A stretch of DNA of 49,451 nucleotides from Oscillospiraceae bacterium (GCA_017410425.1 JAFQQV010000044.1:1-49451), one strand, 5' to 3'; counted from the stretch's first letter, positions 8,413 through 17,937 are shown. Numbers and translations: made by a program. Notes: generated by a model not told the origin, from the letters alone.

Positions 8413-9003
8413 CTAATTATAAATCAATTCTGCGCTGCAAAAGCGGCGCTGGAGTAGTTTTTCAGTCAGCATCAGCCGCAGAAGCAAAACACAGTCTGCT
8501 TCCGAGCGGGATACTGATACGATTTCGGCCCTGAGAATTTCCGTATCGTCTTCAAAGCGAATGCAGCAGGGACCGGGCTCTATATCAGACTCGCCCTTAT
8601 AAAAGGCGGCGAAATAACAATCAAATCCATAGATGAGCTTTGCACCGCCGCCGATTTCCGGCGGACTTTGCATAAGCTCCTTTAGTTTTACACTGTCAAG
8701 CGAATCAAGGTCGGCGGGGGCGATGTGCTCATATCCATCTGAGTCAGGCATGAAAATTGCGGACTCAGAAGAAAAATTTCCTGCCGGAATACGCGCCCCG
8801 GCTTCTGCGCTGGGGGCTTCTGTCAGGGATTGCTCGCAGCGCAGTATTATGCCCCGAAGCTCACCGCCCTCGCTTTTGGCGAGGGTCGGCAGGCTGCTTT
8901 GAGGCGTGTTTTGCAGCGCGGCATAAACCGCAGTGCCGGCATAGGCGCAGACTGCCGCGAAAATCAAGGCGGACATCAGGCCGTAGAATCGGGACGCAGC
9001 CAA
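8413..9003 (-). CDS. membrane-anchored protein of unknown function
   Basis: A 196-residue protein with one N-terminal membrane segment (about residues 8-29) and a mostly extracytoplasmic remainder. The later part is beta-rich. It begins with a TTG that directly follows the hfq stop (TAATTG), so translation would be coupled; an ATG at 8976 is the alternative. In related Clostridia a HlyD-like adaptor protein often sits just upstream of yggS. This could be a divergent relative, but no HlyD motif is clear, so that is inference from position only. Confidence 0.65.
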   Translation of the reverse strand: MAASRFYGLMSALIFAAVCAYAGTAVYAALQNTPQSSLPTLAKSEGGELRGIILRCEQSLTEAPSAEAGARIPAGNFSSESAIFMPDSDGYEHIAPADLDSLDSVKLKELMQSPPEIGGGAKLIYGFDCYFAAFYKGESDIEPGPCCIRFEDDTEILRAEIVSVSRSEADCVLLLRLMLTEKLLQRRFCSAELIYN

Positions 9004-9231
9004 TTATGTATCGCAGTCCAGAGCTATGGGTCTGGGCGGAACCACGGTAGATATGGCGTGCTTATAAATAAGCTGCTGCTTCCCGTCGGAATCCAGCACA
9101 ACGGTGAAGCCGTCAAAGCTCTTCACCACGCCGTGCAGCTGGAATCCATTCATAAGAAACATTGTGACGGTGGACTTGTCCTTCCTCAACTGATTGAGGA
9201 AGCTGTCCTGGAGATTTTGCGTTTTCTGCAT
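9004..9231 (-). CDS. hfq: RNA chaperone Hfq
   Basis: A 75-residue Sm-like RNA chaperone that promotes small RNA-mRNA pairing as a hexamer. The Sm1 region includes [19 protein letters not shown], and the Sm2 region is reduced to IYKHAISTV, which carries the KH pair of the proximal RNA-binding face. An in-frame TTG at 9240 abuts the GGAG motif with no spacing. The ATG at 9231 lies nine bases after it and gives the usual N-terminus [17 protein letters not shown], so that start is chosen. It follows miaA, as in many bacteria. Confidence 0.95.
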   Translation of the reverse strand: MQKTQNLQDSFLNQLRKDKSTVTMFLMNGFQLHGVVKSFDGFTVVLDSDGKQQLIYKHAISTVVPPRPIALDCDT

Positions 9232-9288
9232 TTCAGCCAACTCCTTTTTCTCGGAGCGGCTATTCTCCTACCGCTCCATCATGATCTG

Positions 9289-10254
9289 TTATCCTTGCGG
9301 ATACGCTATATCATGATACCCTCGGCCCAGTAAAAACTCGGTCGAAGAGAGTCGGGCGGCTTCAAAATCGGGAACGCTTTCCCACTCTATCCAGTGGGCC
9401 CCTTCCCAGCGTTTGAACCAGGTGAGCTGGCGCTTGGCGTAGCGGCGGCTGTTCTGCTGAATCATGGCAATAGCCTCGCCGCGGCTGATTTCACCGCGGA
9501 CAGCCAGGGCTGCTTCCTTGTAGCCTATGGCCTGCATGGCGGTGCTGTCGGGGCTGAGTCCGGAGGCAAGCAGAGCTTCAACCTCTTCAAAAAGGCCCAG
9601 CTCATTCATCATAAGCACGCGCTTGTCGATGCGCTCATAGAGCTTTGCTCTGTCCTTATAATTTAGCACTATTCTTGCCGCATCGTAGCGGGGAGGACGG
9701 CGGCGGGTTTCTTCGTCGTGCTCGGTGGCACTGATACCGGTGAGACGATATATTTCAATGGCGCGGATAATGCGGCGCTTATCCCCGTGACTCAGCTTTT
9801 CGGCCCGCTGAGGGTCAAAGGAGGCGAGATGCTCCAGCATAGCCTCGCCGCCGAGGCGCTCATATTCTTCCTCCAATTCCCGGCGCAGGGCCATGTCCTC
9901 CTGGTTGTCGGCAAAATCCCTGCCGGAAACCAGAGAGTCTATATAAAGCCCGGTACCGCCTACGAGTATGGGGGTTTTACCCCTGGCGATTATGTCGTCG
10001 CAGCACTTGCCGGCATCTTCCACGTATCGGGCCACGGAATAATTTTCGCTGGGCTCTGCCACATCCAGCATATGGTGCACGGCCTGGGCGCGCTCGGAAG
10101 CATCCGCTTTTGCGGTGCCAACGTCCATGCGGCGGTAGACCTGCATTGAGTCTGCAGAGACTATCTCCCCGCTGTACAAGCGGGCAAGCTCTATACCAAG
10201 TCTTGTCTTGCCGGAGGCGGTAGGCCCTGCGATTACGATTATTTTGTTATTCAT
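9289..10254 (-). CDS. miaA: tRNA dimethylallyltransferase MiaA
   Basis: A 321-residue enzyme that adds the isopentenyl group to A37 of tRNAs reading codons that start with U. The P-loop is GPTASGKTRL at about residues 10-19. SADSMQVYRRMDVGTAK is the family substrate-binding segment. RRIIRAIEIY and the late YAKRQLTWFKR motif are also present. MiaB, which methylthiolates the product, is encoded 2 kb away in the divergent operon, so both steps of ms2i6A37 synthesis are in this window. Confidence 0.96.
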   Translation of the reverse strand: MNNKIIVIAGPTASGKTRLGIELARLYSGEIVSADSMQVYRRMDVGTAKADASERAQAVHHMLDVAEPSENYSVARYVEDAGKCCDDIIARGKTPILVGGTGLYIDSLVSGRDFADNQEDMALRRELEEEYERLGGEAMLEHLASFDPQRAEKLSHGDKRRIIRAIEIYRLTGISATEHDEETRRRPPRYDAARIVLNYKDRAKLYERIDKRVLMMNELGLFEEVEALLASGLSPDSTAMQAIGYKEAALAVRGEISRGEAIAMIQQNSRRYAKRQLTWFKRWEGAHWIEWESVPDFEAARLSSTEFLLGRGYHDIAYPQG

Positions 10255-10271
10255 AAATCTTCCTTGTTTCC

Positions 10272-10320
10272 TGGCTCTCCCTGCGGGAGAGCTGGCACGG
10301 CGCAGCCGTGACTGAGAGGG
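10272..10320 (+). repeat. intergenic inverted-repeat element (family 1)
   Basis: The element has a hairpin CTCTCCC-tgc-GGGAGAG followed by a second small palindrome ACGGC-gca-GCCGT and the tail gactgagaggg. The same layout (GC hairpin, GCTG, short palindrome, GACTGAG-like tail) recurs at 41225, 41286 (inverted) and 42030. It fills the miaA-mutL gap and may act as a transcript-processing or REP-like element. Confidence 0.6.
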
Positions 10321-12249
10321 CTACACTATCCTTTTGAAAAGCTTGTCCAGATCCTTTCTCTCCAGCCTTACGCTGACAGGCCTGCCGTGGGGGCAGTAGC
10401 GCACATCACCGGAGAGCACGGCCTCCACCAGTTTTTTAAGTTCTTCCTTTTCCGTCTGGTAGCCGGCCTTGATGGCGGCCTTGCAGGCGGTGGTGTGAAG
10501 AATCTCGTCTCTGGCTTCGGCAGGATCAATTTTGCGGCCGGAGCGGAGCTTATCCAGAATTTCTTCGATCGCAGCTTCAGCATCGCCGGCATTCATGTCA
10601 GCAGGCACGGCGCGGAGAATATATTCTCTCTCGCCAAACTCCTCCAGCTCAAATCCCAGCTCTGCAAGAAGCTCACCGTGCAGTTCCACAAGCTCACGGT
10701 CTTCGCCTTCCAGGCGCAGGGTTACGGGGCTGAGCAGGCTCTGGGCCATGACTCTGTTGCCCTGGGCCTTAAGCCGGTCGAAAATGATGCGTTCATGGGC
10801 TGCATGCTTGTCTATGAGCAGCAGTCCGTCGTTATGCTCCACAAGAATGTAGAGTTTCATGGTCTCACCCACTATCCGATACTCGGGCAGAGGGGACTTT
10901 TCAACACTTTGAACAGCTTTTTCCACAAGTTTGGGCTCAATAAAGGGCTCCTTTGCAGAAATTTCCGTAAATTTTTCACAAAAATTACTTTTTTCGACCT
11001 TAGGCGACAACGGTTTTTCCGCTGTGCTCATGTCGATCCTTGTCTGGTAGGGAACATGGTATGCGTGCAGGTTCATTCCGTCCTCTGCGGGGGCGGATTT
11101 AAGCTGGCTTTCACGATATTCCTGAGCGCTCATGCTGCGGTAGAAATTCTCCTTGGCAATGGGCTTTGCAGCCGGAGCGGGGCTGGGCTTTGCAGCAGCT
11201 GCAGAATACACAGGCTTGGGGCTTTCTTCAACCTTCTCCTCCGGGACAGAACCCAGCCTGTCCTCGCTTTGAAGCGCGGAGAGCACAGCCTGATACACAA
11301 GGTCAAATACTCTCTTTTCATGGGAGAATTTTATCTCGGTTTTTGCCGGGTGGACGTTTACATCCACGCTGGCATTGCTCATTTCGAGGTAGAGCACGCA
11401 GGCGGGATAGCGACCAGGCAGCAGGCAGTTTTTGAAGGCCTGCTCAACTGCGGTCTGCATCAGGGCAGAGCGGAAGTAGCGGCCGTTGCAGTAGAAAAAC
11501 TGGGCGCTGCGCTTGCCTCTTGCGGCGGCAGGTGAAGTGACAAAGCCGCTGAGCTTCATTTCTCCATCGTCCCAGCTGCACTTGAGCATATCCCGTGCAA
11601 GCTCGCGGCCCAGCAGGGAGTAGATGCAGCTTTCCTGTTTGCCGTCACCGGGGGAGAAGAACTCCTCCTTGCCGTCCTTTATAAGGCGGACGGAAATGTC
11701 GGGCCTGCCCAGCGCGCAGCGCAGTGCAGTCTGCACACAGGCGGCGGCCTCGCTGCGGTCGGACTTTAGGAATTTGAGTCTTGCAGGGGTGTTGTAGAAA
11801 AGGTTTTTTACCACCATCACAGTGCCGTCGCTGCAGCCTGTGGGGCACATATCCTGAATGTCGCCTGCAATAAGGCTCACATAAGTGCCTTCATCATCGC
11901 CCGGGCGGCGGGTGTAAAGTTCAATCTCACTGACAGCGGCGATGGCTGCCAGAGCTTCACCGCGAAAACCCATGGTGCCGATGGCTTCAAGGCCGTTTTC
12001 GTCCTTAAGCTTTGATGTGGCATGGCGCATGAAAGCCATGCCTGCATCCTCCGGCGCCATGCCGCAGCCATTGTCGCTGACGCGTATATAGGTGCTGCCG
12101 CCGCCGCGAAGCTCCACGGTCAGGGCAGTTGCACCGGCGTCAAAGGCGTTTTCCATCAATTCCTTTATGACGGAAGCGGGGCGTTCCACCACCTCGCCGG
12201 CGGCAATCAGGTCTGCCACATGGGGGGAGAGTATATTGATAAGGGCCAT
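10321..12249 (-). CDS. mutL: DNA mismatch repair protein MutL
   Basis: A 642-residue MutL. The N-terminal GHKL ATPase has EVVERPASVIKELMENAFDA, NGCGM, GFRGEALAAI and FYNTPARLKFLKS. A Pro/Ala-rich linker (about residues 335-440) leads to the dimerisation and endonuclease domain. That domain contains DKHAAHERI, the metal-binding DQHAxxER motif with Lys for Gln. ACKAAIKAG and CPHGRP near the end are further endonuclease motifs, so this MutL should nick DNA itself, as expected in a bacterium without MutH. The ATG has GGAGG upstream. It heads the minus-strand run. Confidence 0.96.
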   Translation of the reverse strand: MALINILSPHVADLIAAGEVVERPASVIKELMENAFDAGATALTVELRGGGSTYIRVSDNGCGMAPEDAGMAFMRHATSKLKDENGLEAIGTMGFRGEALAAIAAVSEIELYTRRPGDDEGTYVSLIAGDIQDMCPTGCSDGTVMVVKNLFYNTPARLKFLKSDRSEAAACVQTALRCALGRPDISVRLIKDGKEEFFSPGDGKQESCIYSLLGRELARDMLKCSWDDGEMKLSGFVTSPAAARGKRSAQFFYCNGRYFRSALMQTAVEQAFKNCLLPGRYPACVLYLEMSNASVDVNVHPAKTEIKFSHEKRVFDLVYQAVLSALQSEDRLGSVPEEKVEESPKPVYSAAAAKPSPAPAAKPIAKENFYRSMSAQEYRESQLKSAPAEDGMNLHAYHVPYQTRIDMSTAEKPLSPKVEKSNFCEKFTEISAKEPFIEPKLVEKAVQSVEKSPLPEYRIVGETMKLYILVEHNDGLLLIDKHAAHERIIFDRLKAQGNRVMAQSLLSPVTLRLEGEDRELVELHGELLAELGFELEEFGEREYILRAVPADMNAGDAEAAIEEILDKLRSGRKIDPAEARDEILHTTACKAAIKAGYQTEKEELKKLVEAVLSGDVRYCPHGRPVSVRLERKDLDKLFKRIV

Positions 12250-12288
12250 AATAAAAGACCTCCAAAGTGCTGATTAACAGAATATCTG

Positions 12289-12317
12289 ATTATACATTAT
12301 CCGGCTTGAACTTTCCA
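12289..12317 (-). promoter_or_regulatory. mutL promoter
   Basis: Read on the minus strand, a perfect -10 TATAAT (complement of 12289-12294) is 17 bp from a -35 TGGAAA (complement of 12312-12317). It drives mutL and probably the housekeeping run after it. A possible divergent promoter for miaB (TTGAAC 12306-12311, TTAAAA 12329-12334, 17-bp spacing) overlaps it. Confidence 0.55.
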
Positions 12318-12399
12318 TAGCTTTTATGTTAAAATTAAATGTCAGACTATACGTTTTGACCTTAATCCTTATCAGACCTTATCAGAACGGAAGATTATT

Positions 12400-13821
12400 A
12401 TGGCATACGAAAGAAAAGTTATAGATATAAGCGAAGTTGAAAAGCAGCTGGAAATCTGCAGAAGCCTGCGCGGCCGCATCTGCGAAGAAGGCAGACAGCC
12501 TCTGGCCATGGTGGATACCTACGGCTGCCAGCAGAATGAGGCCGACAGTGAGAAGCTGCGCGGCTATCTGGCTGAGATGGGCTGTGGCTTTACCCAGGAT
12601 GAGTTTGAGGCGGATATAATCGTCATCAATACCTGCGCTGTGCGTGAGCACGCGGAAATGCGCGTGCTGGGTAATGTGGGTGCTCTCAACCACTCAAAGA
12701 AAAACAAGCCCAGGCAGATTATCGCAGTCTGCGGCTGCATGGTTCAGCAGCAGCACATGGCTGACAAGGTGAAGATGAGCTACCCCGTGGTTGATCTTTG
12801 CTTCGGTCCCCATGAGCTCTGGCGATTCCCTGAGCACCTCAAGCGCTATCTGGACAAGCACAAGCGTGTTTTTGAAACCAGCCAGCAGGATGGCTGCGTT
12901 ATCGAGGGCATGCCCCTCAAGCGCGACGGCAAGGTCAAGGCCTGGCTTTCCATCATGTACGGCTGCAACAATTTCTGCACCTACTGCGTTGTGCCCTATG
13001 TCAGAGGCCGTGAACGCTCAAGACAGCCCGAGGATATAATTCGTGAAGCCCGCCAGCTGGTTGAAGAGGGCTATAAGGACATTACCCTTCTGGGCCAGAA
13101 CGTCAACTCCTATGGCAAGGATCTGGGGCTGGATGTGGACTTTGCCGATCTTATCCGCATGATAAACGACATTCCCGGTGACTTCCTCATAAGATTCATG
13201 ACCAGCCACCCCAAGGATGCTACCGAGAAGCTGTTCAAGACAATGGCAGAGTGCGAAAAGTGCGCCCATCAGCTCCACCTGCCCGTGCAGGCCGGCAACA
13301 ACACCATTCTCAAGCGCATGAATCGCAGCTATACCAGAGAAAAATATCTGGAGCTGGTTAAGCTTGCAAGAAGCTACATGCCCGACCTTGTTATCACCAC
13401 CGATATTATTGTTGGCTTCCCCGATGAGAGCGACGAGCAGTTTGAAGACACCATCAGCCTCTGCGAAGAGGTCCGTTACGACGGTATGTTCACTTTCATC
13501 TACTCCAAGCGCGTGGGAACTCCTGCAGCCTCCATGCCTGATCCCTATACCAGGGCTCAGAAGCAGCTTCACTTTGACAAGCTGATGGATGTGTCCAACC
13601 GCATCTCCGGCGAGAAGCACAAGGAATACGAGGGTAAGACCCTCCGCGTGCTGGTGGACGGCACCACCGGCAAGGATGAATATAATCTCTCCTCCCGCAC
13701 AAACGGCGGCCGCCTTGTACACCTGAAGGGTGATGAAAGTCTGGTGGGCCAGTTTGTGGATGTGGAAATTACAAGCAGCAATAACTGGGCACTATACGGA
13801 GTCGTCAAAACAACACCGTAA
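12400..13821 (+). CDS. miaB: tRNA methylthiotransferase MiaB
   Basis: A 473-residue radical SAM enzyme that turns i6A37 into ms2i6A37 in tRNA. The N-terminal methylthiotransferase domain has the auxiliary cluster cysteines C43 (YGCQQN), C79 (NTCAVRE) and C113 (CGCM). The radical SAM cluster motif is CNNFCTYC (C189, C193, C196). A C-terminal TRAM domain runs over about residues 405-470. GGAAG lies before the ATG. It is divergent from mutL and 117 bases upstream of mutS, an order common in Clostridia. Confidence 0.96.
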   Translation: MAYERKVIDISEVEKQLEICRSLRGRICEEGRQPLAMVDTYGCQQNEADSEKLRGYLAEMGCGFTQDEFEADIIVINTCAVREHAEMRVLGNVGALNHSKKNKPRQIIAVCGCMVQQQHMADKVKMSYPVVDLCFGPHELWRFPEHLKRYLDKHKRVFETSQQDGCVIEGMPLKRDGKVKAWLSIMYGCNNFCTYCVVPYVRGRERSRQPEDIIREARQLVEEGYKDITLLGQNVNSYGKDLGLDVDFADLIRMINDIPGDFLIRFMTSHPKDATEKLFKTMAECEKCAHQLHLPVQAGNNTILKRMNRSYTREKYLELVKLARSYMPDLVITTDIIVGFPDESDEQFEDTISLCEEVRYDGMFTFIYSKRVGTPAASMPDPYTRAQKQLHFDKLMDVSNRISGEKHKEYEGKTLRVLVDGTTGKDEYNLSSRTNGGRLVHLKGDESLVGQFVDVEITSSNNWALYGVVKTTP

Positions 13822-13847
13822 GGTCTTGCGCCTGTGCAGGCACAGGC

Positions 13848-13872
13848 ACAATGACCGACGGCATTGTTTTTC
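13848..13872 (+). terminator. possible terminator after miaB
   Basis: A short stem ACAATG / CATTGT is followed by TTTTT. It is preceded by another small hairpin, CCTGTG-cag-GCACAGG. It may be partial, since mutS follows with no obvious strong promoter. Confidence 0.45.
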
Positions 13873-13876
13873 CTCT

Positions 13877-13911
13877 TGACAACAAACCCACTACGCTGGG
13901 CTTTGTTGTCA
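13877..13911 (+). other. strong inverted repeat in the mutS leader
   Basis: A perfect 10-bp arm TGACAACAAA / TTTGTTGTCA has extra CCCA/TGGG pairing inside. It lies 26 bases before the mutS ATG and has no T run, so it is not a standard terminator. It could be an operator or an mRNA structure near the translation start. Confidence 0.6.
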
Positions 13912-13937
13912 GTAAATGAAAGAAAGTGAGTAATAAC

Positions 13938-16538
13938 ATGGCAGAACTTACGCCCATGAAGCGGCAGTACAACGAAATAAAGGCGCAGCATCAGGATTGC
14001 CTGCTCTTTTTCCGCCTGGGCGACTTTTATGAGATGTTCAACGAGGACGCGAAGATCGCCTCCAGAGAGCTGGACATTGCCCTGACCACCCGCGACCGTA
14101 ATGTGGAGGACCCTGAGGAGCGCACACCCATGTGCGGCGTGCCCTATCACAGCGCTGAAGCCTACATCGCAAGGCTTATTGCCAAGGGCTACAAGGTGGC
14201 AATCTGCGAGCAGACCGAGGATCCTGCCCTTGCCAAGGGTATCGTCCAGCGTGAGGTTATCCGCATCATCTCTCCCGGTACCGTTACCGAGAGCAGCATG
14301 CTGGAAGAGGGGCGCAGCAATTATATTGCCAGTGTCTACCTTGCTCCGGGACAGGGCGGCGCCGCCTTCTGCGATGTTTCCACGGGTGAATTCTGCTGTG
14401 TTGCATTCGAGGGCGATGCTCTCGAGCATATAATGAATGAGCTGGGCCGCTTTTCTCCCCGCGAAGTGCTGCTCTCCGCCGGTGCGGAGGAAAACCGCGG
14501 GCTCTATGATTTTGCGGTGAAAAAGCTGGGTGCCCTGCCGGAAAACGGCGGAAACTTTGAATATATGGCAGCGGCGGTGAGAATCTGCCGCCAGTTTGGT
14601 TTTGCAGATATTGACTCCTGCGGCCTTGGCGATCAGCCCGGCGCGGTCTGCGCTGCCGGCGCCCTGCTTGAATATATTGAGCGTACCCAGAAATTTGATC
14701 TGCATCACATCAACCGCCTGGACATTTTCTACGGCGGCAGATATATGGAGCTGGACTGGGCTACCCGCCGTTCCCTTGAACTGACGGAGTCCCTGCGTAC
14801 CGGGGATAAAAAGGGAAGTCTCCTCTGGGTTCTGGACAAGACCAGAACGCCCATGGGCGGCAGAATGCTCCGTGCCTGGGTAGAGCGCCCTTTGCTCTCG
14901 GCGCTGTCCATCAAGCGCAGGCTTTCCGCCGTGGACGAGCTTTTTCATGACACCGTTAACCGCGGCGAGATAATCAGCAGTCTCCGCGCCGTGGGCGATA
15001 TGCAGCGTCTTGTCAGCCGTGCAGTTTACGGCAGCGCAGGCGGCAGAGATCTCCATTCCCTTGCCCGCTGCTGCGAAGTGCTGCCCCGGCTCAGAGAGCT
15101 GACGGCCCATTTCAAGTGTGCTGAGCTGCGTGCTATCTCCGAAATGGATCTGCTTGAAGATGTACGCTTTGAGATAGACCGGGCCATCTGCGACGACCCT
15201 CCCTTCTCCGTGCGTGAGGGCGGCATCCTGCGCCCCGGCTATTCCGAGGAAGTGGACAAGCTGCGCAATATCCGCGATAACGGCGCCCGCATGGTGCAGG
15301 AGCTGGAAGCCAGAGAAAAAGAGCGCACCGGCATCAAAAAGCTGAAGGTGGGCTATAACCGTGTCTTTGGCTATTATATTGATATTCCCAAGTCTGCCGG
15401 GCTTGAAAATGTGCCCGAGGACTATATAAGAAAGCAGACCCTCGTCTCCAACGAGCGCTATTTTACCGCGGAACTTAAGGAATTGGAGAGCGATCTGCTC
15501 AACGCCCGTGAGCGTATAAACGAGCTGGAGTACCGCTACTTCTGTGAGGTGCGCGACTCTGTTGCCTCCAAGGTGGACCGCATTCAGGCAGCCGCAGAGG
15601 CCGTTGCAAAGCTGGATGTGCTCTGCTCTCTGGCAGAAGTGGCTGTTCGCAACAACTACACCATGCCTGAGATCGACACCAGCCGCTCCCTTGAAATCGT
15701 TCAGGGCCGCCATCCTGTTGTTGAGCAGAGCCTCAGGGATGTGCACTTTGTTCCCAACGATACTTATCTTAACGACAGTTCCGACCGCTGCGCCATTGTT
15801 ACCGGCCCCAATATGGCGGGTAAGTCCACCTATATGCGCCAGACGGCCCTTATTGTGCTCATGGCCCAGATAGGCTCCTTTGTGCCGGCCAAGTCTGCCA
15901 CCATCGGCATTGTGGACCGGGTCTTCACCCGCATCGGAGCATCCGACGATCTGGCTTCCGGCCAGTCCACCTTCATGGTAGAGATGAACGAGATGGCGGA
16001 TATTCTGAAGTTTGCAACGGCATCTTCTCTGCTGATTCTCGACGAGATTGGCCGCGGCACCTCCACATTTGACGGTATGGCCATTGCCAGAGCCGTGCTG
16101 GAGCACTGCGCCGACAAGCGCAAGCTGGGTGCAAAGACCATGTTTGCCACCCATTACCATGAGCTTTCCGCATTGGAAGGGGAGCTGCAGGGTGTGCGCA
16201 ATTATAATATCACCGCCAAAAAGCAGGGGGGCAATCTGGTCTTCCTGCGCAAGATAGTCCGCGGTGCTGCTGATGACAGCTATGGCATAGAGGTTGCAAA
16301 GCTGGCAGGTCTGCCCGAAACTGTAATCTCCAAGGCCAAGGGCTACCTCAAGGAGCTGGAGCAGGACGGCATTGCCGCCGCAGTACCCCAGAGCCGCAGT
16401 GAGGAGGGGCAGCTGAGCCTTGCAGATGTGGGCGGCGACGAGGTCTGCCGTATCCTTCGGGAGTCTGACCTCAACTCCCTGACCCCCATTGAGGCCATGA
16501 ACATGCTCTTTGAATTGCAAAGAAAGGCGAGAGGCTGA
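13938..16538 (+). CDS. mutS: DNA mismatch repair protein MutS
   Basis: An 866-residue MutS that recognises mispaired bases. The mismatch-binding motif GDFYEMF holds the intercalating F30 and E32. The ATPase domain has Walker A GPNMAGKSTYMRQ near residue 622 and Walker B LLILDEIGRGTSTFDG, with the signature helix and ATHYHEL after it. The C-terminal helix-turn-helix segment is present. A GTG 12 bases upstream is in frame, but the ATG at 13938 gives the family start MAELTPMKRQY and the better spacing from AAAGTGAG. Its stop overlaps the next ATG by one base. Confidence 0.97.
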   Translation: MAELTPMKRQYNEIKAQHQDCLLFFRLGDFYEMFNEDAKIASRELDIALTTRDRNVEDPEERTPMCGVPYHSAEAYIARLIAKGYKVAICEQTEDPALAKGIVQREVIRIISPGTVTESSMLEEGRSNYIASVYLAPGQGGAAFCDVSTGEFCCVAFEGDALEHIMNELGRFSPREVLLSAGAEENRGLYDFAVKKLGALPENGGNFEYMAAAVRICRQFGFADIDSCGLGDQPGAVCAAGALLEYIERTQKFDLHHINRLDIFYGGRYMELDWATRRSLELTESLRTGDKKGSLLWVLDKTRTPMGGRMLRAWVERPLLSALSIKRRLSAVDELFHDTVNRGEIISSLRAVGDMQRLVSRAVYGSAGGRDLHSLARCCEVLPRLRELTAHFKCAELRAISEMDLLEDVRFEIDRAICDDPPFSVREGGILRPGYSEEVDKLRNIRDNGARMVQELEAREKERTGIKKLKVGYNRVFGYYIDIPKSAGLENVPEDYIRKQTLVSNERYFTAELKELESDLLNARERINELEYRYFCEVRDSVASKVDRIQAAAEAVAKLDVLCSLAEVAVRNNYTMPEIDTSRSLEIVQGRHPVVEQSLRDVHFVPNDTYLNDSSDRCAIVTGPNMAGKSTYMRQTALIVLMAQIGSFVPAKSATIGIVDRVFTRIGASDDLASGQSTFMVEMNEMADILKFATASSLLILDEIGRGTSTFDGMAIARAVLEHCADKRKLGAKTMFATHYHELSALEGELQGVRNYNITAKKQGGNLVFLRKIVRGAADDSYGIEVAKLAGLPETVISKAKGYLKELEQDGIAAAVPQSRSEEGQLSLADVGGDEVCRILRESDLNSLTPIEAMNMLFELQRKARG

Positions 16539-17251
16539 TGAATCGCAGAGAACTTCCGGAATTTACAAGCCATCTTGAGCGCAGGGAAATGCGCGCCGTG
16601 ATGGTGTATCTCATCATTCATGTTGGCATCATGCCCATGATTATAAACTTCATGGTAGCCAGAGGGACCGTGACTGCAACAGAAGGCAACTTCCTCTACT
16701 ATGTGTTCGGTGCGGCCTTCATGCTTGCCACTTGTATGGGCTTTCTGCGCCGGGATTTTGATCCCCTGTGTGACAGGCCGCTGTTCTGTCTGCTGGAAAT
16801 CCTCTCCGGCTATTTCAGCATGGTCTGCATTAATTTCTGCGTCAGCCTGCTGCTGGTGCAGCTTATGCCCGGCTCTGAAAATCCCAATAATGCCGCAGTC
16901 ACAGACCTGGTGTTTGAGGACTTCGGCATGATGAAGGCCTCTCTGGTCTTCTTTACCCCCATCACGGAGGAAATGCTCTTCCGTGCCGGAATCTTCGGCA
17001 TGATAAGAGATCTGAAGGGCCGCCGGGCGGCCTACATAGTATCCGTTGCTCTGTTTTCCTTCTACCATGTCTGGAGCTATGCAGTCATAAATCCTATCTA
17101 CCTTGTGTATCTGCTCCAGTATATTCCCGTAAGTTACCTGCTGGCCCGCTGCTATGAGCGCACCAATTCCATCTGGTGCCCCATCTTCTTCCATATGATG
17201 GTAAACGGCGTAGCAGTAAATACCATGGACATGCTCCAGGCTTTGATGTGA
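16538..17251 (+). CDS. CPBP-family intramembrane protease
   Basis: A 237-residue polytopic membrane protein of the CPBP (CAAX protease / bacteriocin-processing) family. The three family motifs are present: EE144-145 with R149 in TEEMLFRAG, H177 in FSFYHVW, and H219 with N223 in FFHMMVNG. About six or seven membrane helices are visible. The substrate cannot be inferred; family members serve in prenyl-protein processing, bacteriocin immunity or stress signalling. It is translationally coupled to mutS (overlap TGATG) and is two bases from trmO. Confidence 0.88.
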   Translation: MNRRELPEFTSHLERREMRAVMVYLIIHVGIMPMIINFMVARGTVTATEGNFLYYVFGAAFMLATCMGFLRRDFDPLCDRPLFCLLEILSGYFSMVCINFCVSLLLVQLMPGSENPNNAAVTDLVFEDFGMMKASLVFFTPITEEMLFRAGIFGMIRDLKGRRAAYIVSVALFSFYHVWSYAVINPIYLVYLLQYIPVSYLLARCYERTNSIWCPIFFHMMVNGVAVNTMDMLQALM

Positions 17252-17253
17252 TT

Positions 17254-17937
17254 ATGGCAGAACATATTATCAGACCCATTGCCCATGTGCGCAGTGATTT
17301 TTCCACCAAGTTCGGCATTCCCCGCCAGGCGGGCATAGTGCCTGAGCTTGAGAGCATACTGGTCTTTGAACCGGAGTATCGGGATGCGGAGGCTCTCAGA
17401 GGCATTGAAGGCTTCAGCCATCTCTGGCTCATCTGGCAGTTTTCCCAGAACCTGAGAGAGGGCTTTTCTCCTACGGTGCGCCCGCCCCGTCTGGGCGGAA
17501 ATGAACGTCTGGGCGTGTTTGCCACGCGCTCACCCTTCAGGCCCAATGCTCTGGGCCTGAGCTGTGTACAGCTTGTGGCGGTGGAGCAGATGGAGGGCCT
17601 TGGCACGGTGCTGCGCCTTCGCGGCGCCGATCTTATGGACGGCACGCCTGTCTATGATGTGAAGCCCTATGTACCCTATGCCGACTGCCATCCTGAGGCT
17701 CTGTCCGGCTTTGCGTCCGATTCCGGCAGCACGCTGTCGGTCTGCTTTGCAGAAGGCCTTGAGCAGCAGGTGCCTGAGGCAAAGCGCGCGGCGCTTCGCG
17801 GTGTGCTGGCAAATGACCCAAGACCCCGCTATCAGAAGGATCCGGAGCGGGTTTATGCCATGGAGTTTGCCGGTATGGAAGTGAAGTTCTCCGTTGACGG
17901 AGAAGAGCTTTTGGTTAAAGAAATATACAAAAAATAA
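17254..17937 (+). CDS. trmO: TrmO-family tRNA (t6A37) N6-methyltransferase
   Basis: A 227-residue protein of the YaeB/TsaA/TrmO family, which methylates N6 of threonylcarbamoyladenosine-37 in tRNA-Thr using SAM. Family marks are RPIAHVRSDF at the start, GFSHLWLIWQF, and the strong PPRLGGNERLGVFATRSPFR with PNALGLSCVQL. A second domain follows to the C-terminus, with DPRPRYQKDPER. The ATG at 17254 lies two bases after the CPBP stop; longer upstream readings run through the end of that gene and are not supported. With miaA and miaB this makes a third A37-modification gene here. Confidence 0.9.
   Translation: MAEHIIRPIAHVRSDFSTKFGIPRQAGIVPELESILVFEPEYRDAEALRGIEGFSHLWLIWQFSQNLREGFSPTVRPPRLGGNERLGVFATRSPFRPNALGLSCVQLVAVEQMEGLGTVLRLRGADLMDGTPVYDVKPYVPYADCHPEALSGFASDSGSTLSVCFAEGLEQQVPEAKRAALRGVLANDPRPRYQKDPERVYAMEFAGMEVKFSVDGEELLVKEIYKK

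Noticed and set aside
13569-16520. 983-codon open frame on the minus strand
   Set aside because: It lies opposite mutS and the end of miaB, both certain genes; there is no start signal and no recognisable product.
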